Below are positions 23,245 through 35,922 of a stretch of 64,000 bases of DNA, piece after piece. Source of the DNA: Buxus sempervirens (Eukaryota > Streptophyta > Magnoliopsida > Buxales > Buxaceae); the NCBI GenBank assembly GCA_947561395.2, contig OX387185.1:21085866-21149865 (forward strand). Direction: 5' to 3'. The translations under genes were made by a program, and so were the position numbers. Below the pieces are notes generated by a model. It worked only from the letters and a program-made list of their open reading frames with translations. It was not told the DNA's origin and did not search any database. Numbering within the stretch: position 1 is the stretch's first letter; every line of letters begins with the position of its first letter.

Positions 23245-24898
23245 TAATAAGTGCATATTTTAATATATTTATTAGTCTTGAATTTGGTCTTTTGGAATTG
23301 TTTAGGCCTTGTTATGTTAATTTATACTTGTTTTTGTAGTTAAGGAATTTTTGGAAAGATTAGAGTAAATTGTGGTTATAATTGGAAAAACTCAGGCTTT
23401 TTAGTAGTTTGACCTTCTGGACTTCTTGCAGGATTTTGATCACATTAGAGTTCCAGAATGTGAAAGTGATCTTCAGAGCTTTTGTAGAAGACGTCCTGAG
23501 CTTTCCAGAATGGTATGGTTTGGAAAAAGCTGAGTTCATTTAAGCTTCCAAATGTTGTTTCAAAGTCAGATCAAGGAACCTGATTCTAATTCTGGTCGGA
23601 CTGGAATTTCTGTTCGCGAATTGAAGCTTTAAAAGTGCATAACTTGAGCGTCAGATGTCCAAATTGAGTGATTCAAAAGCCTAAATTCATCTACACATCC
23701 AGAGCTACAATTTCTATGAAGGGATCGATGTCCATAAATGAATATTTCCTATCCAAAAAGTGTCCGCAAGTTCCAGAAGACTGAGTTGGTGTTTGAATTG
23801 AGTTTTTAATTAAAGACTTATTTGGAAGTCTATTTTAATTGTTTGGTTGGGTCCCACAAGAAGAAGATTTACATTAGAAGAGATCGTGAGTTGCTGGAGA
23901 GGCATAGAGGATTTGATTTGAAGATTTATTCCATTGTGATAGGAGAAAAAGAGAGTTAGTTTCCAAAAAATAAGGAGGAGAATTTTGAAATAAACCCAGC
24001 AGCAGCTTTTGAAAGGGGGAGGACGAAAAAGGTCAAGGATTTTTTCTGGACGTGGAGGAGAAGGGAAAAAGAGAGAAGAAGAAGCAGAACTCGTTTTCTT
24101 CTCTTGAAGATGCAAGGCTAAATTCCTCATTCGGTTCAAGAGAGCATACTTCGAAGGATCAGCCGTGAGACCTTTGTTTTGATTGTTCATAAATACTGAT
24201 TATGTTTGCTATCTTTTGTTCTTCTTTGTCGATTGAAAGACATTCTTGTTCTTAGTTGCATTGGAGATCCTCTCTGTAATTAAGATCAGTGAATGAAAGC
24301 CAGGTTAAACTTTCTAATACGTATATATTATGAAGTTTTATCATGAGTGGCAATTAGGGTTATTGATTTCTAATATTGATATCATATTAATCCTAAGAAG
24401 AATAAAGTGCAGATTAAACCAATCGAGCTTATGAATTGATTATCTGTTTCGGTCACTCTCTAATTCGTTAATGCTATTATTGAATTACACGTAGAGAGCT
24501 TGTTCTAGGTGGTTCAATAATAAGGAATCAAATATCGTGCTTATTATGTTTGATGATCAAGGAGAACAGGGTTAATCTATACTTTAGATTAACTTAGACT
24601 GAATTACAATTATTGATTGGTGTACTTTTAAGTGTTGTCAATGATCGACTGGTAATTCGAAGGTAATGTTTGCTCTTGACCGGATTCTTTCTCACTGATT
24701 ACTTCTATAGATTTTATTTATTTTTTGTCTTTTTGGCTTGAGTTAATTAATCTGAAAATTTCCTTCTCCTTTAAATCTATTTGACTATAATCTTGTGACG
24801 AGTTAATTGACACTAGTCTCTGTGGGATCGACCTCATTCATCACTAGCTATTTAGTTGTGAAAAGAGTAATTTATTTTGTTGCATTCGGCACGCATCA
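23245..24898 (+). mobile_element. Solo LTR (1654 bp) with TSD GTCGC
   Basis: It runs from TAATAAGTGCATATTT (the TG start is mutated to TA) to ..GGCACGCATCA. GTCGC lies at 23240-23244 and 24899-24903. The 3' part contains 'ctctgtgggatcgacctc', close to the 'ccctgtgggttcgacactc' of the Athila-like LTR at 43747-45287. It is probably related to that group. No coding sequence. Confidence 0.88.
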
Positions 24899-24915
24899 GT
24901 CGCATTTCGTCAAGG

Positions 24916-25045
24916 GTATGCGCTGAGCTCGCGCGGAGCATTTTTGCGTCCGCCGAGCGCGCGCGCGGGTGCCTTTTTTGGTTGTTTTTGTACCGCCGGG
25001 CTCGCGCTGACCTCGTGCCGAGCGCCCAGAGGTCAACGCACCCCC
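24916..25045. repeat. Leader palindrome cluster 2 of the nested LTR
   Basis: GC-rich inverted repeats around GCGCTGAGCTCGCGC (24920-24934), 'cgccgagcgcgcgcgcgg' and 'gggctcgcgctgacctcg'. It is next to the GTCGC target site of the inserted solo LTR. Confidence 0.7.
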
Positions 25046-26752
25046 TTTTAAGGCCGATTTGCGTGTATTTTGGAAAACCAGAAACTACCCTTGTACCAGG
25101 TCCCTCCCCTTGGACCCAGATTAGTGAGCTGATCTCCCTTGTATTTTTTGGGTAATTCTGTGATTTGTTGATTTCTGTGATTTTTGCTGAATGTGGGTGA
25201 CCTTTTCAAACCGAACCAAAATGAACCAATAGGGTTTCTGGGTCACCCGAAAACCCAACTTGGGACTTGGACCCCTTGGTCCAACTTGATTTCCCGTGGG
25301 CCTTCCAACGGGGCCCACCAAGCCCAACAAACTCCGAAGCCTACAAATAAGCAATCTAAGAAGAATTAATTGATTAAACCGGGCAGGCCAAACCTAATGC
25401 GGCCCACCCGATCCAGCTAGCGAATCGATGTTTGAATTGCATGGTATGGCCGAGACCAAGGGCAGGGCCTCTCGGGCCCACTAAGCCCACAAAACCCAGC
25501 AATGTTATGGTTTCAAAACCCTCACCCAAGAAGTCTTGGGCTTTCAAGCCCAAGCCCAGATAAAAGGGCCCCAAGCCCAAGGCCTGGCCCATTTTGGAAA
25601 CTTAAGCAAGATAAATCCAATAAACCACTTGGCTACCATGTGTGGCCCGCTTGAGGGCCCACAAAGCAGTCCCGACTCACTTTGCATGGAAACCACTAAA
25701 AATCACACTTGAACTTCAAAATAAAATCAATTCACCAAACCAAAATCCAAAAGGCCTCGCAGGCTTAGACCAAGGCCCGCCAAGGGAACATGTGGGCCAC
25801 ACTTGGCCCACCAAGGGATCTGTGGGCCCTCCAACGGGGCCCACCCAATCAAACTGACTTCACTTTAAAGCTAAGAAGATAAAATCAACCAAAGGGACCC
25901 ACACCACTTTGGCGGTCCCACCAGACTTAATCAAATTGCATGCTGGAATATGAATCAGGTGAGTGAGAGACCAAAGTTGACTCAAACCAGGGAAACCTAT
26001 GGGACCCGTCACTTGACGGGGCGGACCGGGGTGTCTACGGACTTCCCCGGACCGTAACCGAGAACTTGCTTAGAATCTCAAGCCGCAGACCAAATAGACA
26101 AACTTAGGCACCCAGGTGTCCGCCTGCACCCCATCAGGTGGTGGCGACTCTGTAACGCCCCGGATCCGTGTTGTTCAATAAAGATATAACACGTCTCACG
26201 GAGGTTAGGCAAGCATCGTTTATCAATTATGATCGCTGGATAATCATCTAGCTATAACCTGACAGAGTGCACAATTTCATTTATCCAAAATTTTAACATT
26301 TAAAACTGAATTAGAATCATATGGTTCAACCCCAATTAACTTTAACACATCTCAATTTTTCAAAGTTCTCGAATTCAGAACAAGATAACCTACAAGTCTA
26401 AGGAAGGTAATAGTAATCCTCCTCCCTATAAGCCTCAGCAGGATCTACCCCAGTAATCGCCTCACCACGAGTATCTGAAAAACAAACAAAACAAAACAAC
26501 GGAGTGAGATACGAATATCTCAGCGAGTAGCACATGCATGCAGAAATAGTTGACCACAATTTAAGCTATGCATCGACAAACACTCAATACGGTTCAACCA
26601 ACATCAATTCCCACATTGAAATCAAGACTTGTTCTAATCAAACAAATCACATCTCAGTTAAGTACGGCAACACATCGATTGGTCAATGTCATGACTATCG
26701 TTTAGTTGATAAATTAAACATGCCAAGTAGACACTCCACACCTCCATGTACA

Positions 26753-26870
26753 CAGTTCCGGCCTACTTAGGGTTTCGTCATCCAATGCAGGCCTACTCCC
26801 CGAGTTTCTGCATTGACAACCAGGCCTACTCAAGGTTTCTGGCTGCTCTACACCGGTCGTGGCAACACAC
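26753..26870. repeat. Constant-loop hairpin series in LTR A
   Basis: Three 'ggcctactcagggttt'-type centres. CAATGCAG and CTGCATTG flank the second perfectly. CAACCAG and CTGGCTG flank the third with one mismatch. The first has the left arm of one hairpin (AGTTCCG) and the right arm of another (CGTCAT), as if two units had recombined in the loop. Confidence 0.8.
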
Positions 26871-27459
26871 AAGGCCATGCAATTCCAACAACCAACAATA
26901 ACATCACATTACTAAGCTTAAACATCTGGATCCAGGACAAGCTAGACCAAAACAGTAAAACATCGTATAATCTCAATTCTAATATCAAAGTAAAACCATT
27001 CATTCCACATCATGTAAAACCCATCACAGTTCATCACCTGTCCCTCTGGATCAAGCAGTACCTCAAGTACTATCAGCATTTTCTCATTTCCGTAACACAT
27101 GCCATTTGGAAACAAAACTCAATTCATTCATACCAAGGAAATCTTTACAATACATTTAAAGTTTCCAAACAAGTGAAACCAGAATAGAATAACTCCTCAA
27201 TCAAAGCAGTGTATAAAACAGAATAAATGTAACTGGTAACTCTTAGTGGTTTGGTATCCGGCACAACACTCATAAATAACCTAAACTCAACTTGGAAGCT
27301 TTTAAGAAGTTCACTAAATTTTCTCTAATATTTTCATAGGCAAAGTAGATCCCAAAGTTCCCAAACAAGTGAATAGTGAAGTGGTTTAACCCTTAAGACA
27401 CCCAATTACTCTTGGTTAAATCAAAATTACCATTTCAGTAAGTATAATAGGGTAAGCGC

Positions 27460-27700
27460 TCACTTCCTGAAGTGGGCGCCAGGTGAACGTCGGTCGGCGG
27501 TAAGAAAAACAAGGTAAAATGTACCTTGCGCTCACTCGACGCTAAGTGAGCGCGAGATAGGCTCGAGCTGAGCGCCAGGTTTTCGAGTGCACGCGAGCTG
27601 AGCGCCAGGTTCGTGCGAGCTCGGCGGTAGGAATGATTTTAACTAGGCGCCTACCTCCTAGGTGAATGCAAGTGGGTGCTAGGTTCGCGGATACCCCCTG
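27460..27700. repeat. GC-rich repeat island in LTR A
   Basis: Repeats of 'gcgagctgagcgccaggt', 'gctcactcgacgctaagtg' and 'ggcgcctacctcc' end in 'gcggataccccctg'. The words overlap those in family-O LTRs (22496-22530, 24916-25045). Confidence 0.7.
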
Positions 27701-28641
27701 CGATTTTCAGTTCTCTGTAAATTCGTGATCTATAACTCTGGCTGGTTTGTTTCGGTCTGTTATTGCTCCAATACCCTCCTAGTACTCCCAGAAGACTTCC
27801 CAATCACTTTTGAATTTAATCTAAATACATTTAATTTCAAGATAAATTTCGGTCTCCGACTCTGTTTCATGTCATTCCAGAAAACTAGAAAAAAACTCAG
27901 AGATCATTTAAAATACAACCATGCATCAGAATAATCTCGCGAAAACATAAAACACAAAACCCCAGTTGTAAATCAGTGCTACTCACCTCGAATGCGCTTA
28001 TTCCAGAATAGTAAAACCTCGGCCGATCACTACTCCGGCCACGCACGCGAATGAAAAATCTCTCCAAACAAATCTTCTCGAGCAGAGAGAAATAACCCAC
28101 TGAACTTCAACTCCAAAATCCTTCCCTTAGCCCTTGCGATGCTTGTTCTTCACGAGCAGAGCCCTAATCGCCACTCCAGCCGAAATCGCTCAGTTCTCCT
28201 GAAGTTCAGACTAACGAAAATGTTTCCGTAAGTATGATACGCATATTCTCATAAACCCCAAAACCCTACTTTCCCTTTTTAGTATACTTACCTTGATACA
28301 TACGCCGCTCGATCCCTCTCCCATTTCCTTGATCCCATGCACGCTGGCCCACTGAAAAATCCTACATGTTCCGGCCACTTAGGTTAACAAGTGCCCAAGC
28401 TATATATATATATTTTTTTAATACTAATAATAATATAATTTTCCAGAAAAATGGCTATATAACGCCTGTACATGCGAGTATGGGCTAAGCCCTCAAACCA
28501 CAAAAATCACCTGATAAACACAATTTATATATCAAAATAAATAACTAAATAAATAAATAACTCACCAAAAATCAGGGTCTTACAGACTCCAATTTCCCAT
28601 TTTTACCCAGTGCGACACTGAAGACAGGCGCGCACACTCCC

Positions 28642-29254
28642 TTTAAGGGAGTCAAATCTAAAGGGAGGATGGACGCCTACATCTGTGCAATAGAGGATGA
28701 ACCTTAGAGTAGCGTGGAAGTAACAGGGCCATGGCGCCGAATCCAATGCGGATGGATCAGTGATTCCCCGTCCCTCCACATAAAGGAGTAGGTAGTCCCG
28801 AAGGATTCCGGTTCCAGGATAGACCACAGGTCTCAGACGCGTCGGTGGGCAGTTCAAGGGTGCCTCCTCAGATGTCTGCTGAATGGCTGCCCGATTGTGT
28901 GTCTGTAGCCACAGAGCCGAACCGCACTTGTCGCCCCTCACTGATCACAGTGCCCTCTCATCTGATCTGCGTGTATGGCTCGACCTACCTCATGTCACAG
29001 TAGAAGGGGAGCCGCCATCCACTCCCGAACTCGCGAATCTGCCTAACCTGTACGAGAGTTCGGATGAATCTGATGATGTAGATGAAGACCCAGAAGACAC
29101 ATCATCAAATCAGAGTAATCCGGAAGAGTTCATTGATATGATCACAGTCGATGGAACTAAACCTGAGGATATTGCTGAAGTCAACAAAGAAGACAAGCCA
29201 TCTCCAAGGAACTGGAGCTTTGTGCCCTTTGCTACCTGCAAGGCCGACTTTTAA
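28642..29254 (+). pseudogene. Internal-region remnant with an acidic ORF (28883-29254)
   Basis: The 123-codon frame has an acidic middle (LYESSDESDDVDEDPEDTSS) and ends RNWSFVPFATCKADF before a TAA. I do not recognise a domain. Its place after gag and before the 3' non-coding region, and its acidic character, suggest a leftover of the pol-linker or of a post-gag ORF of this element. It could also be a chance frame. Confidence 0.4.
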
Positions 29255-32011
29255 AAGAGGTTTCCTTTGCTCCTGATGCTTTTTGTTATGATTGTTAAGT
29301 GAACTTTTTAACTCTGTTATCTGCATATGTAAAAGGAAAAGCTTTTTGAAAAAATGCAAGTGTCGGTCGGTGATGACATCGCTCTGAGACCACACCATTT
29401 TTTTCCAATGACCACGATCATGGAAAAATGCCAAGTTGCTCAAAGGTGTCTTCAGCAGGGTGTAGTACACTTCTCCCATGAGAACCTTGACTGAGCCATA
29501 GGCAATCCCTTCTTGATCCAAACCTTGATTTTCCCCCCAAAACCCATCTCTACACTAAGCAGAGCGATCCTTGAGAGGAAAGAAAGAAAGAAAAATGAAA
29601 GTGCCAAGACCAGCTAAGGGCCAAGGCAGGCTTTAACATCATGTCTTGGAGAAAGGATGAGAGGCCATCTTTCGCACATCCTAAATTTTAAGATTTGCTA
29701 GTCAAGACACTTTGAGCTTGATCGTATTATTCAAATACCCGTGTTGTGTCTAGCCACCCCACACTGGGGCAAAGCTAGAAAGGAAAATAAAAAGGATGAA
29801 TAGATCCTTGAATGAATTTGGATGAACACTTCAACCAAGTTGTCACAACTTTCGCAAAAGGTTGAAAGGCCATCCTTGCTTTATTTCCCCAATTTTCAAA
29901 GTCACGTCTCTAGTCGAACCATTTGAGCCTAACTTTCTTTCTTCTAACCCACTGAGTCATAAGCCCTAAATCTGGTAAAGAAGAGAAGACATGAATGAGA
30001 AAAAAAAGAGAAGAACAAAGAAAAGGAAAAGAAAGAAGAAAACACATTGGGACTTGCTAATCAAAGCAAAAAGCCGAGATGAATCCAGAGCAAAGAAAAG
30101 GAAAAAGCAAAAATATTAGAGGAAAAGCAAATGTCACAAAAGGCCTCAAGAAGAAAAATGAAGGAAAGCAAAGAGGTAGTGGCAAAGCCCAAGCAGCCAA
30201 TAGAAGGGTAGAACATGACTCGACCCATTTACGAAGAAGCTTTGAGCCATATTCCCTTTCTTTCATAAGCTAAAAACCTCAGCCTTCGTTTCGTCTCATT
30301 AAAAAGTCTTTTCTGATTGCAGAAAATGTGACAATGGAATTCATGCTGATCAATGATGAAGGAATCTAAAAAGAAGAATGAGCTTTGGCAAAACACAAAG
30401 TAAAACCTGAAAATGAAAAGAATTTGAGCCTTATATCCCTTCATTTCTCAGATTTAAAACTAAGCCGATGTTTCATCCTAATGTGAAGACCTCTCTGATC
30501 TATGGGACATGATGCACAAGAGTCAGCCAAAGACCCTCAAGCTGGGGCAAGCACTAACCCAAGGGAAAATAAAAAGGAAAAACCCTTAGTTATAAAATCC
30601 TGAAACCACCCTAAAAAGTTTGGTCAAGGTGAGAGAAAACCAAAACTGGTAAAGGGAGAACATCCCTTGAGATGCCCCTCAACTTTTAAACCTCTTCAAG
30701 GCCTCTGTTGGCACAAGTCGAGAATCTCATGGGAATGCGTATCAAACGCACCGTCCCAAAACACTTCGGGTCAACTAGGCAATTCACCATGGTTGATGGT
30801 CCTGCCTTTTCTTTTAAACCACTTGTATAGATTTTTAAAAAGAAAAAGAAAAACTTTTGAAAAATACTTCATTTCAGTCATGTGCACTTGCACACACAAT
30901 AGAAACAAGTCATAAATGCTTGCAGTTTGAATTTTTGTTACCTCATTGTTCTGTGAGAATTTTGTAGACCCAGGCAAGGCGAAAGAACTAGAAGAAATCA
31001 AGAAGCACCTTGAAGCCAAGTGCAGAAGAAAGGCAAAATAAAGAAAAATTGGTGCGGTAATACACCGGCAGGGGAATGGCGAAGACTTCCTTTGTCCCCA
31101 AACAGATTCTCTTCCCCAGCGGAACTTTCAAGAAACCTAAAGCATTGTGTCAAGATCACGCCCAGTCTAAAGAGGCTGCTTTTGCAAATGGGTGACAAAT
31201 ACAAGAAGGCTCCCACAAATCCCCAGTGAAACTTTCCTTTCAAAAGGAGTCCCAATGCTTGCCTAAATGATGATCTCCTCCTCAGCAAAAGGAGGGCCTT
31301 CTCCCAGAAAGACAAGAACGGAAATCAAACCCCTTTTGTCCATGATCTCCAACAGAAAGAGCCTCGTGGAGAAAACTCTGGACATAATCGGACGGCGGCT
31401 GTGTCAAAAGAAAGAAATGGTGAAAGAAAGAAAAGAAGAGCAGAATGAAGAACCTCTAGGCAAATCGGCCCAATTTGTAAATTTTGATTTCCCACTTTTG
31501 TAAATAGAATAGGACAGGTGTGTGAGCTCCATTGAGGCACCGAGCAGCGCTGAGAGCACCTCCTCGCCATGAGCATCTCCTCCTTTCTCCTTCCTTCCTA
31601 CCATTCCAAAACCAAACTCTAAAAAAAAAAAAAAAACTATCCTCAAAAGTCCCAAATCAGAAATCTGAAAACACCTAAAAGCTTTAATAGAACAAACAAA
31701 AGAAAAAGAACATCGTGGGGTGTCTTGCATCAACGTCGAAACATATTGCCGAGCTTGAGTCCAATCCCATATCTTTTTAATTTGAACTTAAAAAACAAGG
31801 AGTTGCTCCAGAAACCCGAAATTAAGGGTGAGCAAGCTTCAGAATCTAGTGGGAACCATTTCGTGTTTCCACCGCTTTGGAGATTAGCACCTTGAGTCTC
31901 CAACCATATTTAATCAAAAAGACTTAGCTCGTCAATCGTGTCTACAGAAATGCAGGGCGCAAAAATGGGGTTCTTTTATTCTTTGCCGTTCATCCCCAAG
32001 GTGGCTTCGGC
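29255..32011 (+). other. 3' non-coding part of the 22-kb element
   Basis: Purine-rich, with many 'aagaaaagaaag' runs and no domain. It repeatedly matches the reverse complement of 55440-56072 and 61200-62650. Examples are the 'gccaccccacactggggcaaa' passage at 29752 and 'gagctcc.ttgaggcaccgagcagcgctgagagcac' at 31525. These are the same region of a related element. A 16-base A run lies at 31621-31636. Confidence 0.65.
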
Positions 32012-32020
32012 AAAGAGGGA
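32011..32020 (+). other. Polypurine tract
   Basis: CAAAGAGGGA is followed by CAGC and then the TG start of the 3' LTR at 32025. The tract is the expected primer for plus-strand cDNA. Confidence 0.6.
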
Positions 32021-32024
32021 CAGC

Positions 32025-35000
32025 TGTAAGCACCTCATTTTTGCACCCCCGGAAGTCCCAGAAATGCAAACCGTAGCTGAAAATTCAAACCCTAAAGGGG
32101 CAAAAGTTGACTTTTTGATCAAGTGATAATTGGCTACCTTGCCTTATCTCAATGGATAGAGGATCCCGACATGATTCCAACGCAACTGAGTTTGCTGGAA
32201 TCGGAGTCTAGATGAAGGATTTATAGGCCAGTCAAACTTGAAGGGGAGCAGAAATTTACTTTTTGCTAAACCCCAAATCAGCTGCTTAACCTTGTCCCAA
32301 TGAATAGAGGACTCCGACACAGTTCTAACGCAACTGATTTGGCCAAAATAGGAGTCTGGGTGTAGAAAATATGAGCAGTTGAAGTTCTAGGGCAGCAATG
32401 CCAAAAACTGCATACGTGGCAAAAGAGTAGAAAAATATCTCAGGGGTGAATCCGTAAATATCCAAAGTGCTAAAAATATCTCAGGGATTAATCCATAAAT
32501 ATCCAAAATGCTAAAAATATCTCAGGGATTAATCCGTAGATACCCGGGGGAAATCTGCAATTATCTTAAGTGTCAAATCAGTCAAATCGGTCAAATCCGG
32601 GGGGAACCTAAAAATATCGAAAATTTAAGTTTTTGTATCTGACATATATGGTCGGATATGCATGTTTTCCTTTCTATCCGAAATACATTTTCGGATACAA
32701 AGGATTTTTCCCCGAATCTTGTCGGATTCTCCGACAGATTCTCTGGGAAATTTAAATTTTCAAAGTGTTTATGTTTTGTATCCGACATTTTATGTTGGAT
32801 ACAAAGGCAACCCTGTGTATCCGACCTTCATGGCCGGATACACACAAAGTCATGTGTATCCGACCATGAAGGCCAGATACACTTCATGCTCAATAAAAAG
32901 GGGGCAGCACCCCCTAGCCGAGGGTTGGCTTCTTTTGGCTGGTTTCCACCCCTCTTACTCCACACTCTCTGATCTGAAAATCTCTCCCTTTGCCCCACCT
33001 CGCCTCCAAGGCCATCCAAACACCATTTAAAGCCTATCCTACTCCTCCTTTCTCCATATATTCCCCCACCTAGAAGTTTGAAGAAGGGGAGACCTGCTGT
33101 GGGTGCTAAAGGAAGGAGCTCCAGCCACTTCACTTGCCTCAAGGAGGCTCAAATACACTTCTCCAGGGTCTCTAAACCCAAGGTAATGTTCGTTACCATA
33201 TTTTATAAAATATAAGCTAGAATGAGCATGTTTGGAGCTCATTGGGTTGATTACTTTTCATAGCATGCTCTTATCCCCTACAGCTCTCTCTTTTCTCTTA
33301 TTTGTGCCCCCACTAAGGTGAGTAAGCCCCCCATGGTGAAGGGGGACCATACGTACAGGTTCTAAGAGGGAAAGAGAGGGGTTTTCACCCACTTTTAAAG
33401 TGTTTTCAGTTTCTGTTTTGTTATGTTTTTTTCATTTCATATGGGGAGCATGTTCCCCTCCTCATCTTTCTCCGATGTATCCCTAATGTAATCCCCATAT
33501 TCCCATCACTTGTTTTACTTTGTTTTCATGTTTTTATTCATCAATTCTTATCTCTCTAGGATGACTGACGCTTGCTGATTCTAGGTGTATGAAATGAAGT
33601 GTATGCATGCAAGAAAGTCTCATTATCATGTTCCCCAAACCCCAAACCCAGCTCATCAATACCATACGTGAAGGGTGCTTCTTCCACATTTTTTTTACAT
33701 ATCATGTCCAGCCCCTTTAACATGATTTTTCCCTCCTTAATGGCTGCTGCTCCATGCATTTGCAACATGATTATCTCCCCAGGATGCTTATGGAATAGGT
33801 TCCCCAATCATGGCTACCCTTCGAATGAATGCATATGTTCCCATCTTAGTAGCATGATAGGTCATTTTTTTCACTCATACCACTGTCCCTCTCTTGTATG
33901 AATGTGAGCTCACACACCTCTGTTTATGGGTATAATACATGAGAATGCATGCTTGTGCCATGGTTTAAAGTATGCTAGGTTGTTTGCTTGATTTTTATTA
34001 ACCTTGGTTACTGGCTGTTTTGTGGACTGAGATAGACCGAAACAGGGACCTCGTGGTCCCTGCTTTATTGTTAAGGTGAGTCCCAAATAGGGAAGAAGGA
34101 AGCCCCCATGCCTCCTCCCCCTCGGCTTTGATTCCTTAAAGCCCAAAAGAGACCAAAATGGGGTCTTCCCCATCTCTCTGAACCACTATGGACCCACACA
34201 ACTGTTGGAATACCCTGAGAATCCCAGGAATCCGAACCAACTTCAAAAACCATGAAAAGGCCCTTTACAAGCTGATCGGACAACTCAGGTCGAATCAGCA
34301 AAACATTGTTTGTAGCTGACCAGGGTGGTCGGCTACACTGGTTTCTGTGTGTAGCCAACATCCAAGGTCGGCTACATTTGTTTTTGCGTGTAGCCGACAC
34401 CCAAGGTCGGCTACACTGTTGGAATTCCAATTTTCTTTTTTTTGGTTTTGTATAACATTTTTTTTCTCTCTTAATCGGACCAAATGAGCCAATAGGGTTT
34501 CCAGGTCACCTAGAAACCCAAAATGAGACATGGACCGCGTGGTCCAATTGGATACACAGTGGGCCTTCCAACGTGGCCCACCAAGCCCAACAAGCATGCT
34601 TAAATTTAAATAACTTAATTAAGCAAAGTAAGTGGGCCACACCGTTCGAGGCCCACCCAAAGCCCAATTTTGGAGCATGAAGGCTTAGATTAGGACAGGT
34701 TTGGCCGAGACCGCTGGCAAGGGCCTATCGGGCTCACCAAGCCCATTAACCAAACAATGGTGGGGTTCTTAAACCTTAACCCAGTGTGCCTGGGGCTTTC
34801 AAGCCCGAACCCAGGATACGGGCCCCAAGCCCAATCCTATCCCACCATGGGAGAAATTTAATGAAGATAACTCAAACCACTTGGCCATCAACGTGAGGCC
34901 CACCCATGGGCCCACAAACCAATCCAGACCCACTTTGCATGAAAATCAACTTAATCTCAAATATGAACTTTAAATAAAATCAACTCATTGAACCAAAGCC

Positions 35001-35443
35001 CAAAGGGCCTCTCAGGTTAGACTGAGGCCCAATAAGAGACACGGGGGTTGGACTTAGTCCATGAAGAGATTCATGGGCCTTTCAACGGGGCCCACCCAAT
35101 CAGACCAAGTTCACTTAATTAAACAAGATAAAATCAAATAAAGGGACCCACACCACTCAGGTGGTCCCGCAAGACTTAATAAAAAGTGCATGTTGGAATA
35201 GGAAACGGGTGAGTAAGACAAACCGAGTTGACTCGAATCGGGGTGTCTACGGACTTCCCCAGACCGTAACCGAGAATTTGCTTAGAATCTCTAGCCGCAG
35301 ACCACCTAATAGACAAACCTAGGCACCCAGGTGTCTGCCTACACCCCATCAAGCAGTGGCAACTCCAACCTTCCCGTTTTACCCATCCAGAGGCACGCAC
35401 TTCCATGTGCGCCTCACGGTGTAGCGTTTCTGACACACACACA
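32025..35443 (+). mobile_element. 3' LTR of the 22-kb element
   Basis: It starts TGTAAGCACCTCATTTTTGC and ends in a CA-rich tail at 35443, followed by TSD CCCTC. It is co-linear with 13006-16412, including palindrome clusters at 32634-32882 and 34313-34414. It lacks about 40 bp near 35237 that the 5' LTR has and carries small indels elsewhere. Confidence 0.93.
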
Positions 35444-35448
35444 CCCTC

Positions 35449-35922
35449 TACAGCAACATAGAACTGATGCAGAACACTTTAAGATCAACAAGGCTCCTTG
35501 TCTCCTTCTCTTCTCTCTCGATCTCTCGTTTCCTTTAGCTGCCAGAGAATACAAGACGAAATATGATAAGTATTCTCTGAAGTATTCTCTCAAGTATTAA
35601 ACCCTATTTTAATCTCATGATTCCACTTATCTCCTGAGAAACCCCGGATTCCTATACCACTAGCACACCCTAATCAGTGAATATGTTGTGTAGGTGAAGT
35701 CGGAGGAGCCCAAGCTTGAAGCCAATGAAGTGGCTAAGCCCCGGCTCGCCAGTGGCCTACGAAGGTGAGCAATCTCTAGTTTGTTGAATAAGGTTCGGTA
35801 TTAAGTGATGGGAAAATAGCTAAGTGTTGATATTGTGCAAATAGGAGGTGGAGTGGCAAACTAGTAATTATGGTGCTTGTGGGAAGCCACTTAAGTGAGG
35901 AAACACCAAGTGGGAAAGCTAT
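35449..35922. other. Right-hand target DNA of the 22-kb element
   Basis: It continues the LTR-like sequence of 12945-13005. 35449-35640 resembles 9342-9520. The stretch 35640-35922 has no recognisable content. Confidence 0.5.

Larger units (their letters stand above)
26151..28584 (+). mobile_element. Family-T solo LTR A with TSD GACTC
   Basis: It runs from TGTAACGCCCCGGATCCG to ..CAGGGTCTTACA. GACTC lies at 26146-26150 and 28585-28589, splitting the 'ggtggcgactccaatttccc' of the host LTR. It contains constant-loop hairpins (26753-26870) and a GC-rich island (27460-27700). Assignment to chromoviruses is tentative and based on terminal resemblance only. Confidence 0.92.
20819..28636 (+). mobile_element. 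Nested solo family-O LTR with TSD CTCCC, itself hit three times
   Basis: It starts TGTAAGCACCCAAATTTTGA at 20819 and ends ..GGCGCGCACA at 28636. CTCCC lies at 20814-20818 and again at 28637-28641. Removing the three inner insertions leaves about 2.7 kb, a normal LTR length for this family. It carries a TATA box (TATAAATA, 22541-22548), a donor-like CAGG|GTGAGC (22885), and matching palindromes at 22496-22510 and 24920-24934. Confidence 0.92.
13006..35443 (+). mobile_element. Nearly complete 22.4-kb Tat/Ogre-like element with TSD CCCTC, gag remnant, no pol
   Basis: Two direct ~3.4-kb LTRs bound the element. CCCTC is present at 13001-13005 and at 35444-35448. A PBS follows the 5' LTR, and a polypurine tract precedes the 3' LTR. 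The internal region holds a long leader with a tandem array, a decayed Ty3/gypsy gag (19071-20760), a short acidic ORF (28883-29254) and about 2.8 kb of non-coding 3' DNA. No protease, RT, RNase H or integrase is seen, so the copy is non-autonomous. A 7.8-kb nested block (20819-28636) separates gag from the 3' part. Long LTRs, long leader and 3' non-coding DNA agree with the Ogre/Tat group. The copy is old: gag has several stops and the LTRs have diverged, including a deletion near 35237. Confidence 0.9.

Noticed and set aside
28883-29254. Possible intact small gene
   Set aside because: It lies inside the 22-kb element with no homologous domain recognised. Kept only as an element remnant.
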